A DNA stretch of 51,440 nucleotides from CAADGU01 sp964581605 (GTDB taxonomy: Bacteria; Chloroflexota; Anaerolineae; Promineifilales; Promineifilaceae): the NCBI GenBank assembly GCA_964581605.1, contig CAZOPF010000035.1:1-51440 (forward strand), given 5' to 3'. The position numbers were made by a program, and so were the translations under genes. Shown one piece after another: positions 14,870-22,196 of this stretch. The notes beneath the pieces were generated by a model. That model searched no databases. It was not told the origin of the DNA and saw only the letters and a program-made list of their open reading frames with translations. Each line of letters starts with the position of its first letter. Position 1 is the stretch's first letter.

Positions 14870-16717
14870 TCAGTCGCCAGCTACGGCCTGGAACCGAATA
14901 TACGGCTTGTCCAGACCATAATCATACGGGTCACCTACCACCACAAACGGTACGTCATAATTAAACTCCGGCGCTGGCGAGGGAATTTGCCACTCTGGAG
15001 AACGTGAACCCCAGGGATTGATAGCAGCTACCGGTTCCGTGCGGGCGCTGGCAATAAAGTTGTAAATCATAATCAGCACCGACCAGCCAATGACAAAAGC
15101 CGCCAACGTCACCAACACCTGCTGCGTTTCAATGCCCAATGCCGGGTCATAATCCGCATAGCGGCGGTTCATACCCATAATCCCGGCGCTCATTTGCCCA
15201 AAGCTCATCACCCAAAAGCCGGGCACCATCAGCCAGAAATGCAGCTTACCCAACGCTTCCTTGTACATATGCCCGGTTATCTTGGGATACCAGTAATATA
15301 ACCCGGCAAAGAAGGGGAAGATAAACCCACCAAACATGGTAGCGTGGAAATGCCCCACCACCCAATAGCTGTCATGCAAATGCAAATCGGTGGGCACCGT
15401 GCCCAAAATAGGGCCGGTGATACCGCCAATCAAGAAGACAGAGATTGCGCCCAGCACAAATAACATGGGTGTACTTAGCTCAATCTTCCCTTCCCACAGT
15501 GTAGCTACCCAACTGAAGAATTTGACGCCGGTGGGAATGGCTACAAACAGCGTGGAGATCATAAAGACAATCCGCAGTGTGTCAGACATACCGGCTACAA
15601 ACATATGATGTGCCCACACCAGGAAACCAACCAGCGCAATACCGAGGCTGGATAGGGCAATCCATTTGTAGCCAAAGAGCGGCTTGCGGGCAAAAACGGG
15701 CAGCAGTTCGCTGATGATACCCAGGCCGGGCAGCACAAACACATACACCACCGGATGCGAATAGAACCAGAAAAGATGCTGGTAAAGCAGCGGTTGGCCG
15801 CCCTGGGCCGGGTCGAAGTAGACCAGACCAGTTGCCCGTTCCAGCAAATTCAATGTCAGAGCAACGGCAATGGTCTGCGTGGCGGTGAACTGAATGAGGG
15901 AAGTAGCCAGCGCCGCCCAGACGAAGATGGGCATACGGAAGAGGCTCATGCCCGGTGCGCGCAAGGTTGCGGTTGTCACTAAAATGTTGATAGACCCGGC
16001 GATGGAGGAAATACCATTGATGTAGAAGCCCAACAGGAAGAACATGGTGCCCAATGGCCCCACCAGGCTGAGGGTGGGATAACCCACCCAACCGGTGTCC
16101 CACCCACCAACAGCCATGCCGGTGAGCACCAGCACGATGGCGGGGATGCTGACCCAGTAGCTAAAGGCGTTGAGGCGGGGGAAGGACATGTCCGAAGCGC
16201 CAATCATCAGCGGCACCAGGTAATTGGTCATGGCGCCCACGCCCAACAGGATGCTGACGATCATGACGATGCCGTGTGCACTAAAAAGGGTGTTGTATTG
16301 ATCAAATTCCAGGAACTGCATACCGGGTTGGGCCAGTTCCAGGCGGAAGATGAGGGCGAACAGGCCGCCAACCAGCAAGACAAAGAGGCTGGTGTAGCCA
16401 TATTGGATGCCGATGACTTTGTGGTTGACATCGGGGCGCAGGTAGCGCGTCCATTCGGGTTTGCCTTCGGGGGCGCCGTGTTTGAGCGGGGTTTCTTTGC
16501 CGCCAATCCACAGCAGCCAGTCGGTGAGGACGCCAGCGAAGAGTAAGAAACCGATCACGCCGATGATGGCGCCGATCATCAGGCTGAATTCAGACAGGTT
16601 GTCCGGCAGGAAGAAGTTCAGGAATTGGAAGCCGAGGAAGGTGAAGAGAGCCTGTCCAATCAATCCTTTGATGTATGAGGAGGTGAGGATATACCATAAA
16701 CCAAGTAAATATCTCAT
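14870..16717 (-). CDS. ctaD: Cytochrome c oxidase subunit I, A2-type
   Basis: This is the catalytic haem-copper subunit that reduces oxygen to water and pumps protons. It has 615 residues with extra N-terminal helices. Ligands can be read directly: low-spin haem His148 (FSAHGIVM) and His458, high-spin haem His456 (VVGHFHATM), CuB His321, His370 and His371, cross-linked Tyr325 and K-channel Lys399 (PTGVKFFSW). The motif around residue 319 is YSHPVVY, so the D-channel Glu of A1 enzymes is absent and replaced by the Tyr-Ser pair that defines A2 oxidases. AGGAG lies 7 nt before the ATG. It follows ctaC in the operon. No ACGGCCGT octamer occurs in it. Confidence 0.97.
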   Translation of the reverse strand: MRYLLGLWYILTSSYIKGLIGQALFTFLGFQFLNFFLPDNLSEFSLMIGAIIGVIGFLLFAGVLTDWLLWIGGKETPLKHGAPEGKPEWTRYLRPDVNHKVIGIQYGYTSLFVLLVGGLFALIFRLELAQPGMQFLEFDQYNTLFSAHGIVMIVSILLGVGAMTNYLVPLMIGASDMSFPRLNAFSYWVSIPAIVLVLTGMAVGGWDTGWVGYPTLSLVGPLGTMFFLLGFYINGISSIAGSINILVTTATLRAPGMSLFRMPIFVWAALATSLIQFTATQTIAVALTLNLLERATGLVYFDPAQGGQPLLYQHLFWFYSHPVVYVFVLPGLGIISELLPVFARKPLFGYKWIALSSLGIALVGFLVWAHHMFVAGMSDTLRIVFMISTLFVAIPTGVKFFSWVATLWEGKIELSTPMLFVLGAISVFLIGGITGPILGTVPTDLHLHDSYWVVGHFHATMFGGFIFPFFAGLYYWYPKITGHMYKEALGKLHFWLMVPGFWVMSFGQMSAGIMGMNRRYADYDPALGIETQQVLVTLAAFVIGWSVLIMIYNFIASARTEPVAAINPWGSRSPEWQIPSPAPEFNYDVPFVVVGDPYDYGLDKPYIRFQAVAGD

Positions 16718-16740
16718 GTCAGGTCTCCTGGGAGAATTAT

Positions 16741-16767
16741 GAAGGATGAATTATGAAGTCATCCTTC
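16741..16767. repeat. Phrase hairpin (GAAGGATGA family)
   Basis: GAAGGATGA (16741-16749) pairs with TCATCCTTC (16759-16767). The same phrase (GAATTATGAAGGATGAATTATGAAG, here described by its parts) also stands near 8680-8705. It fills the ctaC-ctaD spacer. Confidence 0.65.
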
Positions 16768-16793
16768 GTGTTAGCCGTGTTTTCTTTTGAAAG

Positions 16794-17900
16794 TTAGCGA
16801 GACGATGCCGTGGTATCGTCTGTGACTGTTTTGATGAAGGCGATCAAGTCGCTGGTGATCTGGTCGGCGTCGCCCCAACCAAAGCTATTAAATTGATCTT
16901 CAAAGGTTTGGGGCATGATGCCTGGGTTGTAACTGGCAACAATAGCTTTGTTTGGGTTCAAAATGGATTCGTAGAGGTAGGCATCATCTACAATAACGGT
17001 GGAGCCGTCGGATAGTTCTTCTTCACGGCCGTACAACCCCAACCAACTCGGCCCTGCCAACGCCGAACCATCCAACGAATGGCAGCCATTACAACCAAAC
17101 TGCGTATAAAAAATCTCGCCCCGCTCTTCGGGCGTCATATCGTCCAGCGAAGCCAGATCATCCAGGCTCAAACCCTGGGCCACCACGGCTGCCCAGGCGT
17201 CATAATCGGCCTGGTTCATCACCTTGACGGTGGCGAACATTTGCGAATGTTGTAAACCGCAAATTTCGGCGCAGCGCACCTTGTATTCCCCTTCTTCGGT
17301 GGGGGTAAAACGCAGCACATAATAATCAGTTTCCGGGTCTTCAACCGGCAGCAAGTCTTGTTTCACGCGAAATTCCGGCACCCAGAAGGAGTGAATGACA
17401 TCTTCGGCGCGCATGTGTAACACGACGGGCTGGTCTACCAGCAGCCCCAATTCGCTGCTGGGTATACGGTCAATATCGGGGTAGATGAACTGCCATGACC
17501 ACTGACGGCCGACTACTTCAATGGTGCGCTCCCCCTGTTCGGGAGCCAGCAAGCCATTGAGGATGCCCACAGAATAGACGGCAAAACCGATGACAACGGC
17601 CGTCGGCACAATCGTCCAGATAATCTCCATTCCCGTATGCCCATGCACGTGCGGGCCTTCTGTTTCATCGTCCGGTTGGCGGCGGAAGGCAAACACCGCA
17701 TAGAGCATGATGACCATAATCATGGCAAAGAGGAAGGCTTGCAGCCAGAAGTGAATATCGGCGAAGTTGTCAATGATGACCGCTTCGGCGCTGGCCTGTG
17801 TGGGGAAACGAAACAGGACGAACCGGAAAAAAACATACAGGCCAATCGTAGCCAGAATGGTTAGAAAGATAACAGCCAGGGCGTGTTTATATTTTCTCAT
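16794..17900 (-). CDS. ctaC: Cytochrome c oxidase subunit II fused to cytochrome c (caa3)
   Basis: Subunit II takes electrons into the oxidase through the CuA centre. The product has 368 residues: N-terminal membrane helices (ALAVIFLTILATIGLYVFF; AFLFAMIMVIMLYAVFAF; IIWTIVPTAVVIGFAVY), an outer cupredoxin domain with the CuA ligands His170, Cys210, Glu212, Cys214, His218 and Met221 (VRCAEICGLQHSQM), and a C-terminal haem c domain with CNGCH at 270-274 and a likely distal Met in NPGIMPQ. The fused cytochrome makes this a caa3-type enzyme. Its ribosome-binding site overlaps the stop of the upstream gene, which ends 7 nt before it. Confidence 0.96.
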   Translation of the reverse strand: MRKYKHALAVIFLTILATIGLYVFFRFVLFRFPTQASAEAVIIDNFADIHFWLQAFLFAMIMVIMLYAVFAFRRQPDDETEGPHVHGHTGMEIIWTIVPTAVVIGFAVYSVGILNGLLAPEQGERTIEVVGRQWSWQFIYPDIDRIPSSELGLLVDQPVVLHMRAEDVIHSFWVPEFRVKQDLLPVEDPETDYYVLRFTPTEEGEYKVRCAEICGLQHSQMFATVKVMNQADYDAWAAVVAQGLSLDDLASLDDMTPEERGEIFYTQFGCNGCHSLDGSALAGPSWLGLYGREEELSDGSTVIVDDAYLYESILNPNKAIVASYNPGIMPQTFEDQFNSFGWGDADQITSDLIAFIKTVTDDTTASSR

Positions 17901-17907
17901 GTTTATC

Positions 17908-18906
17908 CTACTGCCCCATCATTTGTGCCCAATAGGGCGAGTTGATCAGCACCATCAGGCCAATCCCTAAACCAACGATCAATAAGCCGGTGAATAAAAC
18001 AGCGATGGCGTCATACGGGATGCCTTTTTCACGCCCTTTGGCATCGGCATGGGCCACTTTCTGAGTAAACTCAGTGGCCGGGGTGCTGCGCCAGCGCCAC
18101 GCCAGGATGATTAGCACCACTACTTGTAACAGAAGCGTGTAACTGATCATGGCCGAAAGAGTCAGTTCCAGGCCAAAGGAACTGCTTGCCCAACTGAGCA
18201 GGCCAAAGGCGGCCGGGGTGGTGACACACATGAGCAAAATGGCCAGCGCGGCTGTGCCCCAACGAGGCGCAAAGATAAAAATGGTGAGGGCGATGAGCAT
18301 GGGAATGCCCACCATGAGTGTGGCCGGATTGACCAGTTCACCGCCAATTTCCACTACCCGTTCCGGGAAGAAGCTGGTGACAACGGCCATCATACCAAAC
18401 AGCACAAACAGCAACACAATCAGCCCGGTGCTTATCATTGACCAGCGGGGCATGGAGGTATCTTCTCTGGGGGGAGAGGCGGCCCGGCCGGCCCGCTTTT
18501 CTTTGAGTTTGGCGTTTTGTTTGCTTTCCAGGGAGGTGAGGTTTTCTTTGTAGGATTCGCTTTCGGCCGTTTTGACGACCATGCGGGTGAGGAAGACATA
18601 GAGAAAACCCAAAACCACCCCAACACCGATGACTAAGGCTACCGTCACGGCCGTGACCCCCAGCACTGCCTGCCACGGTTCCATCGTAAAGGTTTGCCCG
18701 CCGACCGTCGTGCCATTGGGTAGTAGCACTTCTGGGATTGTCAATACAATGGGTTGCGATTCAAACGGGACGCTGGGAACGGCCATTTTGCCAGAACTAC
18801 TGCCCAAACCAGAGGCAAGGGTCGGCCACAGAGCCGCAAACAGGCCAAAGGCAAACAGGGCCACAATAACAGGGAGCCAGGTTTTCCAAGATTCTGATTT
18901 ACTCAA
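17908..18906 (-). CDS. Unknown membrane protein leading the caa3 oxidase operon
   Basis: I do not recognise this family. The product has 332 residues. It has an N-terminal helix (WLPVIVALFAFGLFAALWP), an outer loop rich in Pro/Val, a helix VLGVTAVTVALVIGVGVVLG, a cytoplasmic charged stretch (KQNAKLKEKRAGRAASPPRE), then about five more helices. No Cys motif, His cluster or catalytic residue stands out. It is the first gene of the operon and ends 7 nt before ctaC, so it is very likely coexpressed with the oxidase and may be an accessory subunit or assembly protein. The start is TTG at 18906, supported by AGGAG 9 nt upstream. Confidence 0.75.
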   Translation of the reverse strand: MSKSESWKTWLPVIVALFAFGLFAALWPTLASGLGSSSGKMAVPSVPFESQPIVLTIPEVLLPNGTTVGGQTFTMEPWQAVLGVTAVTVALVIGVGVVLGFLYVFLTRMVVKTAESESYKENLTSLESKQNAKLKEKRAGRAASPPREDTSMPRWSMISTGLIVLLFVLFGMMAVVTSFFPERVVEIGGELVNPATLMVGIPMLIALTIFIFAPRWGTAALAILLMCVTTPAAFGLLSWASSSFGLELTLSAMISYTLLLQVVVLIILAWRWRSTPATEFTQKVAHADAKGREKGIPYDAIAVLFTGLLIVGLGIGLMVLINSPYWAQMMGQ

Positions 18907-18950
18907 GAGGTTTTTCTCCTGCTCAGGCTGCCTGGTAATTATGCAATTGG

Positions 18951-18987
18951 GTAATTGAGTAATTGCCTGCTTTAATTACTCAATTAC
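18951..18987. repeat. Phrase hairpin (TAATTGAG family)
   Basis: GTAATTGAGTAATT (18951-18964) and AATTACTCAATTAC (18974-18987) are perfect 14-bp inverted copies with a 9-nt loop. It is upstream of the oxidase operon. The same phrase stands at 13857-13917. The rest of 18907-19132 shows no other clear feature. Confidence 0.85.
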
Positions 18988-19132
18988 TCAGTTACCCCAT
19001 TACAAAACTTAGCCTAAGAACGATTACTTAAATTTCTAGTTGACACTGCGGTTTTGTGGTGTCAGCCAGTCGAGTTGTATCCTCTTCTTGTTCGATTGTG
19101 GATTTTAGCACAATCTCTTTGTGGGGCAATGG

Positions 19133-19232
19133 NNNNNNNNNNNNNNNNNNNNNNNNNNNNNNNNNNNNNNNNNNNNNNNNNNNNNNNNNNNNNNNNNNNN
19201 NNNNNNNNNNNNNNNNNNNNNNNNNNNNNNNN
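19133..19232. other. Scaffold gap (100 N)
   Basis: Exactly 100 N, the convention for a gap of unknown length. It cuts the 3' end of the ECF sigma gene. The flanks are not repetitive. A following gene, for instance an anti-sigma factor, could be hidden here. Confidence 0.95.
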
Positions 19233-19789
19233 TGCTGCTCAAAATCATCCCGCAGCGCCAGCAGCGTGCGGTGATACAGCGATTTGATCGCCCCTTCACT
19301 GCGCCCCATAATCTCGCCAATCTCCGCATTAGACAGGTTCTCCACAAATTTGAGCGTCAGTAATTCCTGGCGGTCGGCGGGAAGGCGGCGAATACTGGTC
19401 AGCAGCATCGCCTTATCTTCTATCAGTTGCGCCACAAATTCCGGGCTGTCTTCGGCCACCCGCCACTGGGCGATGTCGTCCAGCGACAATATCTGGCGGC
19501 GGCTGTTATCCCGGTGCCAGTTGGCCACCAGGTTATGGGCAATGCGGTACAACCAGGCGGAAAAGGGGACACCCTTGTCTTCATAATTGCCAATATGCTG
19601 CATGGCCCGCATAAACACTTTGGCCGTCAAATCCTCGGCGTCTTCGGCGTTGCCGGTGCGGTAATAGATGTAGTTGTAAATTTTGTCATGGTAACGGGCA
19701 TACAATTCGCCAAACGCATCCTTGTCGTTTCGCGCCTGGTCAATCAGCGCGGTCTCTTCCGGGTCTGGCGTCAGGTTCGTTTCTGTCAC
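19233..19789 (-). CDS. ECF-type RNA polymerase sigma factor (3' end in gap)
   Basis: This alternative sigma factor directs RNA polymerase to a specific promoter set. About 185 residues can be read before the gap: region 2 (FGELYARYHDKIYNYIYY, then DLTAKVFMRAMQHIG and FSAWLYRIAHNLVANWHR) and region 4 (LPADRQELLTLKFVENLS, then IGEIMGRSEGAIKSLYHR). That is nearly a full ECF sigma. The stop is hidden in the gap. The frame left of the gap (19028-19132) stays open for 34 codons, but continuity across N cannot be assumed. The start is GTG at 19789 with a weak ribosome-binding site. Confidence 0.88.
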
Positions 19790-19838
19790 TATCTATTCCA
19801 CGATTATTATTTACCCACAAGTTGGTCTAATGATGGTC

Positions 19839-19847
19839 AGTATATCA
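19839..19847 (-). promoter_or_regulatory. Extended -10 for the ECF sigma gene
   Basis: The minus strand reads TGATATACT, a TG-extended -10 about 50 nt before the GTG at 19789. The -35 region is poor. Confidence 0.4.
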
Positions 19848-19905
19848 GAATTCCATCCGCCGTAAACGAAAGTCGGCAGTTGAACGTGGGGTATTAGAGA
19901 TTAAA

Positions 19906-19941
19906 AACGGCCGTAACGTGCTTGACGGCGTTACGGCCGTT
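19906..19941. repeat. 13-bp hairpin built on ACGGCCGT between divergent genes
   Basis: AACGGCCGTAACG (19906-19918) and CGTTACGGCCGTT (19929-19941) pair perfectly with a 10-nt loop. On the minus strand it is followed by TTTTT, so it has terminator form. No minus-strand gene is close upstream, however, and it ends 17 nt before the ATG of the deacetylase gene. Confidence 0.8.
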
Positions 19942-19958
19942 CGTTATTCTCCGCCACC

Positions 19959-21080
19959 ATGCACGAGTACGACGACGATCTGGCGGGGACACCCAGAGCC
20001 GGTTGTGTGGCTACCTTTTTGGTGGCGATCCTGATTCTCTTCTTTATGGCGCTGATTTTGAGCCAGTCGCCAGGCACAACAACCGCCGCCCCGGAACAAA
20101 CAGTGATAGAAGCCAATGAAACGGTCACGGCCGTAGCCGCCCTGCCCACCGTCTTCCTCACCCATACCCCCAGCCCAGAGGCTTCACCCACGCTTAGGCC
20201 AACCGCCACCGCCACCTTCACCCCCACCCCAACTCACACGCCCACAAACACCCCCACGCCCACCCTCACCAATACCCCGCCGCCAGGGGCCACGCTGACA
20301 CCCACGCCTACCCCCACCCTGCCACCACCCCAGGCCGGGCCGCTGCCCACCCCCAACGGCATCTACAGCTACACCCTCAAAGTGCCCGTGCTCATGTACC
20401 ATTACATCAGCGAACCCCCGGAAGGAGCGGACATTTACCGCACCGACCTCTCCGTCACCCCGGAACTGTTCCGCGCCCACATGCAATATCTGGCCGAGAA
20501 TGGTTTTACGCCCATAGATTTATATGACCTCTCCCGCGCCATCACCCAACACGGCGAGTTACCGGCCAAACCGGTCATCATCACCATTGACGATGGCTAC
20601 CGCGACAATTACGAAAACGGCTTTCCTATTTTGAAAGAGTTTGGTTTTACCGCCACCATTTTCCTGGCAACCGACTTTCTGGACAGTGGCCATCCCGGTT
20701 ATCTGACATGGGCCATGGTCAAGGAAATGTCCGATGCCGGTATCCGGTTTGAGCCACACAGCAAGTCTCACAGCGACTTGAGCGGCCGCAGCCGCGACTT
20801 TCTCATCTACGAAATGCTCGGTTCCCAGGAAACGATTGCCGCGCACATCGGCTATATGCCCAAATACTTTGCCTATCCCTCCGGGCGCTATGATGAAACG
20901 GCGATGCAGGTATTGGAGGATTTGGGTTTTTGGGGGGCGGTGACAACGATGGGCGGCACCTGGCACGGCTACGAAAACCGCTTTGAATGGAAACGGGTAC
21001 GCATCCACAACTACACGGCCGTTGAAGATTTTGCCGATCTGGTGGATTTGGGGGATACGGTGGGTGGGCGGTATCCGTAA
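19959..21080 (+). CDS. Membrane-anchored polysaccharide deacetylase (NodB domain)
   Basis: The 373-residue protein has a transmembrane anchor (about 19-36, ATFLVAILILFFMALILS), a Thr/Pro linker (about 65-125, repeats of TPTP) and an outer NodB-type carbohydrate esterase 4 domain (about 140-365). The metal and catalytic motifs are all visible: TIDDGYRDNY (motif 1), HSKSHSDL (motif 2, two His) and FAYPSGRYD (motif 3). It probably removes acetyl groups from cell-wall or exopolysaccharide sugars outside the cell. There is no Shine-Dalgarno before ATG 19959, and the 5' region holds the octamer hairpin. An SDR gene follows across a phrase hairpin. Confidence 0.9.
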   Translation: MHEYDDDLAGTPRAGCVATFLVAILILFFMALILSQSPGTTTAAPEQTVIEANETVTAVAALPTVFLTHTPSPEASPTLRPTATATFTPTPTHTPTNTPTPTLTNTPPPGATLTPTPTPTLPPPQAGPLPTPNGIYSYTLKVPVLMYHYISEPPEGADIYRTDLSVTPELFRAHMQYLAENGFTPIDLYDLSRAITQHGELPAKPVIITIDDGYRDNYENGFPILKEFGFTATIFLATDFLDSGHPGYLTWAMVKEMSDAGIRFEPHSKSHSDLSGRSRDFLIYEMLGSQETIAAHIGYMPKYFAYPSGRYDETAMQVLEDLGFWGAVTTMGGTWHGYENRFEWKRVRIHNYTAVEDFADLVDLGDTVGGRYP

Positions 21081-21090
21081 CCCATGATGC

Positions 21091-21128
21091 GTGATGCGTG
21101 ACCCGTGATTGCCTGGGTCGCGCATCAC
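21091..21128. repeat. Phrase hairpin (GATGCGTGA family)
   Basis: GTGATGCGTGACCC (21091-21104) pairs with GGGTCGCGCATCAC (21115-21128) at 13 of 14 positions. It lies between the deacetylase stop and the SDR start. Confidence 0.75.
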
Positions 21129-21139
21129 GTTCTTAAAAG

Positions 21140-21874
21140 ATGGAACTACAAGGCAAAACGGCCGTCATCACTGGCGGCGCTATACGCATAGGGCAGACGA
21201 TCACGCTGGCGCTGGCAGCATCGGCGTGTAATGTATTCATCCATTACAACCGTTCCGCCACTCCCGCGCTAGAAACCCAACAAGCAGCCCAGGCGTTTGG
21301 CGTCCGCGCTGAGATTTTGAGCGCCGATTTACGGGAGGCGACGGCCGTGCAAAACCTCATCCCCGCCGCCACTGCTACCTTCGGCCAGGTGGACATCCTT
21401 ATCAACAACGCCGCCATCTTCCCTGAAGAAGACAACTTCACCAACACCGGCCCGGAATTGTGGGATGACCTGTTCCACACCAACCTGCGCGCCCCCTTCC
21501 TGCTGGCTCAGGCGTTTGCGGCACAACTGCCAACAGACCGGCCCGGTTCTATTGTGAATGTGGTAGATGCGCGGGTGCGACGGCCGTACCCCGACCACTT
21601 TGTCTACCGCCTGACCAAAGGCGCACTGTGGCAAATGACGGAAATGCTGGCCCACGAACTGGCCCCCCACATCACCGTCAACGGCGTCGCTCTGGGCGCC
21701 ATCCTGCCGCCGCCCGGCAAAGGACAGGAATACTTAGACAACCTGGCCCAGGAGCGGGTTCCGCTGCAACGCGCCGGCAGCCCGGAAATCGTCGCCCAAA
21801 ATGTGTTGCATTTACTCCGTCAGGATTCCCTCACCGGCGTCATCCTTCCCATAGATGGCGGTGAGTTTTTATAA
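21140..21874 (+). CDS. SDR oxidoreductase resembling pteridine reductase (FolM/PTR1 type)
   Basis: This is a cytoplasmic NAD(P)H-dependent short-chain dehydrogenase of 244 residues. The nucleotide-binding loop is TGGAIRIG, with the Arg position typical of pteridine reductases, and NNAAIF follows. The catalytic triad is Asp-Tyr-Lys rather than Ser-Tyr-Lys: NVVDARVRRPYPDHFVYRLTKGAL, cited here as NVVDARVRRP and FVYRLTKGAL. This is the PTR1/FolM pattern, so a role in reducing dihydropteridines is likely, but other substrates cannot be excluded. The C terminus ends in LPIDGGEFL, as in the family. There is no clear ribosome-binding site. Confidence 0.85.
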   Translation: MELQGKTAVITGGAIRIGQTITLALAASACNVFIHYNRSATPALETQQAAQAFGVRAEILSADLREATAVQNLIPAATATFGQVDILINNAAIFPEEDNFTNTGPELWDDLFHTNLRAPFLLAQAFAAQLPTDRPGSIVNVVDARVRRPYPDHFVYRLTKGALWQMTEMLAHELAPHITVNGVALGAILPPPGKGQEYLDNLAQERVPLQRAGSPEIVAQNVLHLLRQDSLTGVILPIDGGEFL

Positions 21875-21961
21875 GCAGTTTCATCTGGCACCTCTCACCT
21901 TTTTTGCCAACTGGCGCCATTACACATCTTCTAAATGATCCGACGGCACAGTATCTATACT

Positions 21962-22078
21962 GTCACAGGCCATAAACTGGCATTTTGCCCTTTGGTTGCC
22001 AGTAGCACGTTGCCGCTTGCCGGCAACTTTTGCCAGAGTAACTTGCCACTTGCCACATGCCACTTGCCACCCAATAAA
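21962..22078. repeat. Intergenic repeat (ACTTGCCAC phrases), copy A
   Basis: The segment holds GGCCATAAACTGGCATTTTG, TTTGGTTGCCAG and several CTTGCCAC phrases. Related pieces, partly inverted, occur at 34240-34350. The whole spacer 21875-22160 shows no gene. Confidence 0.6.
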
Positions 22079-22196
22079 AGGTAACTTTACGACCTCGCTG
22101 AGTATAACTCTTGCCCCTTCACAACATTTGCATGTAAGAGTGGGACTCTGTTGAGAAAACTTGTCGGTGTTTGTCGCATCAGATAGCATCAGACAC

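Noticed and set aside
19906..19941. Terminator for a minus-strand gene
   Set aside because: It has hairpin plus T-run form on the minus strand, but no minus-strand gene ends there, so it is kept only as a repeat.
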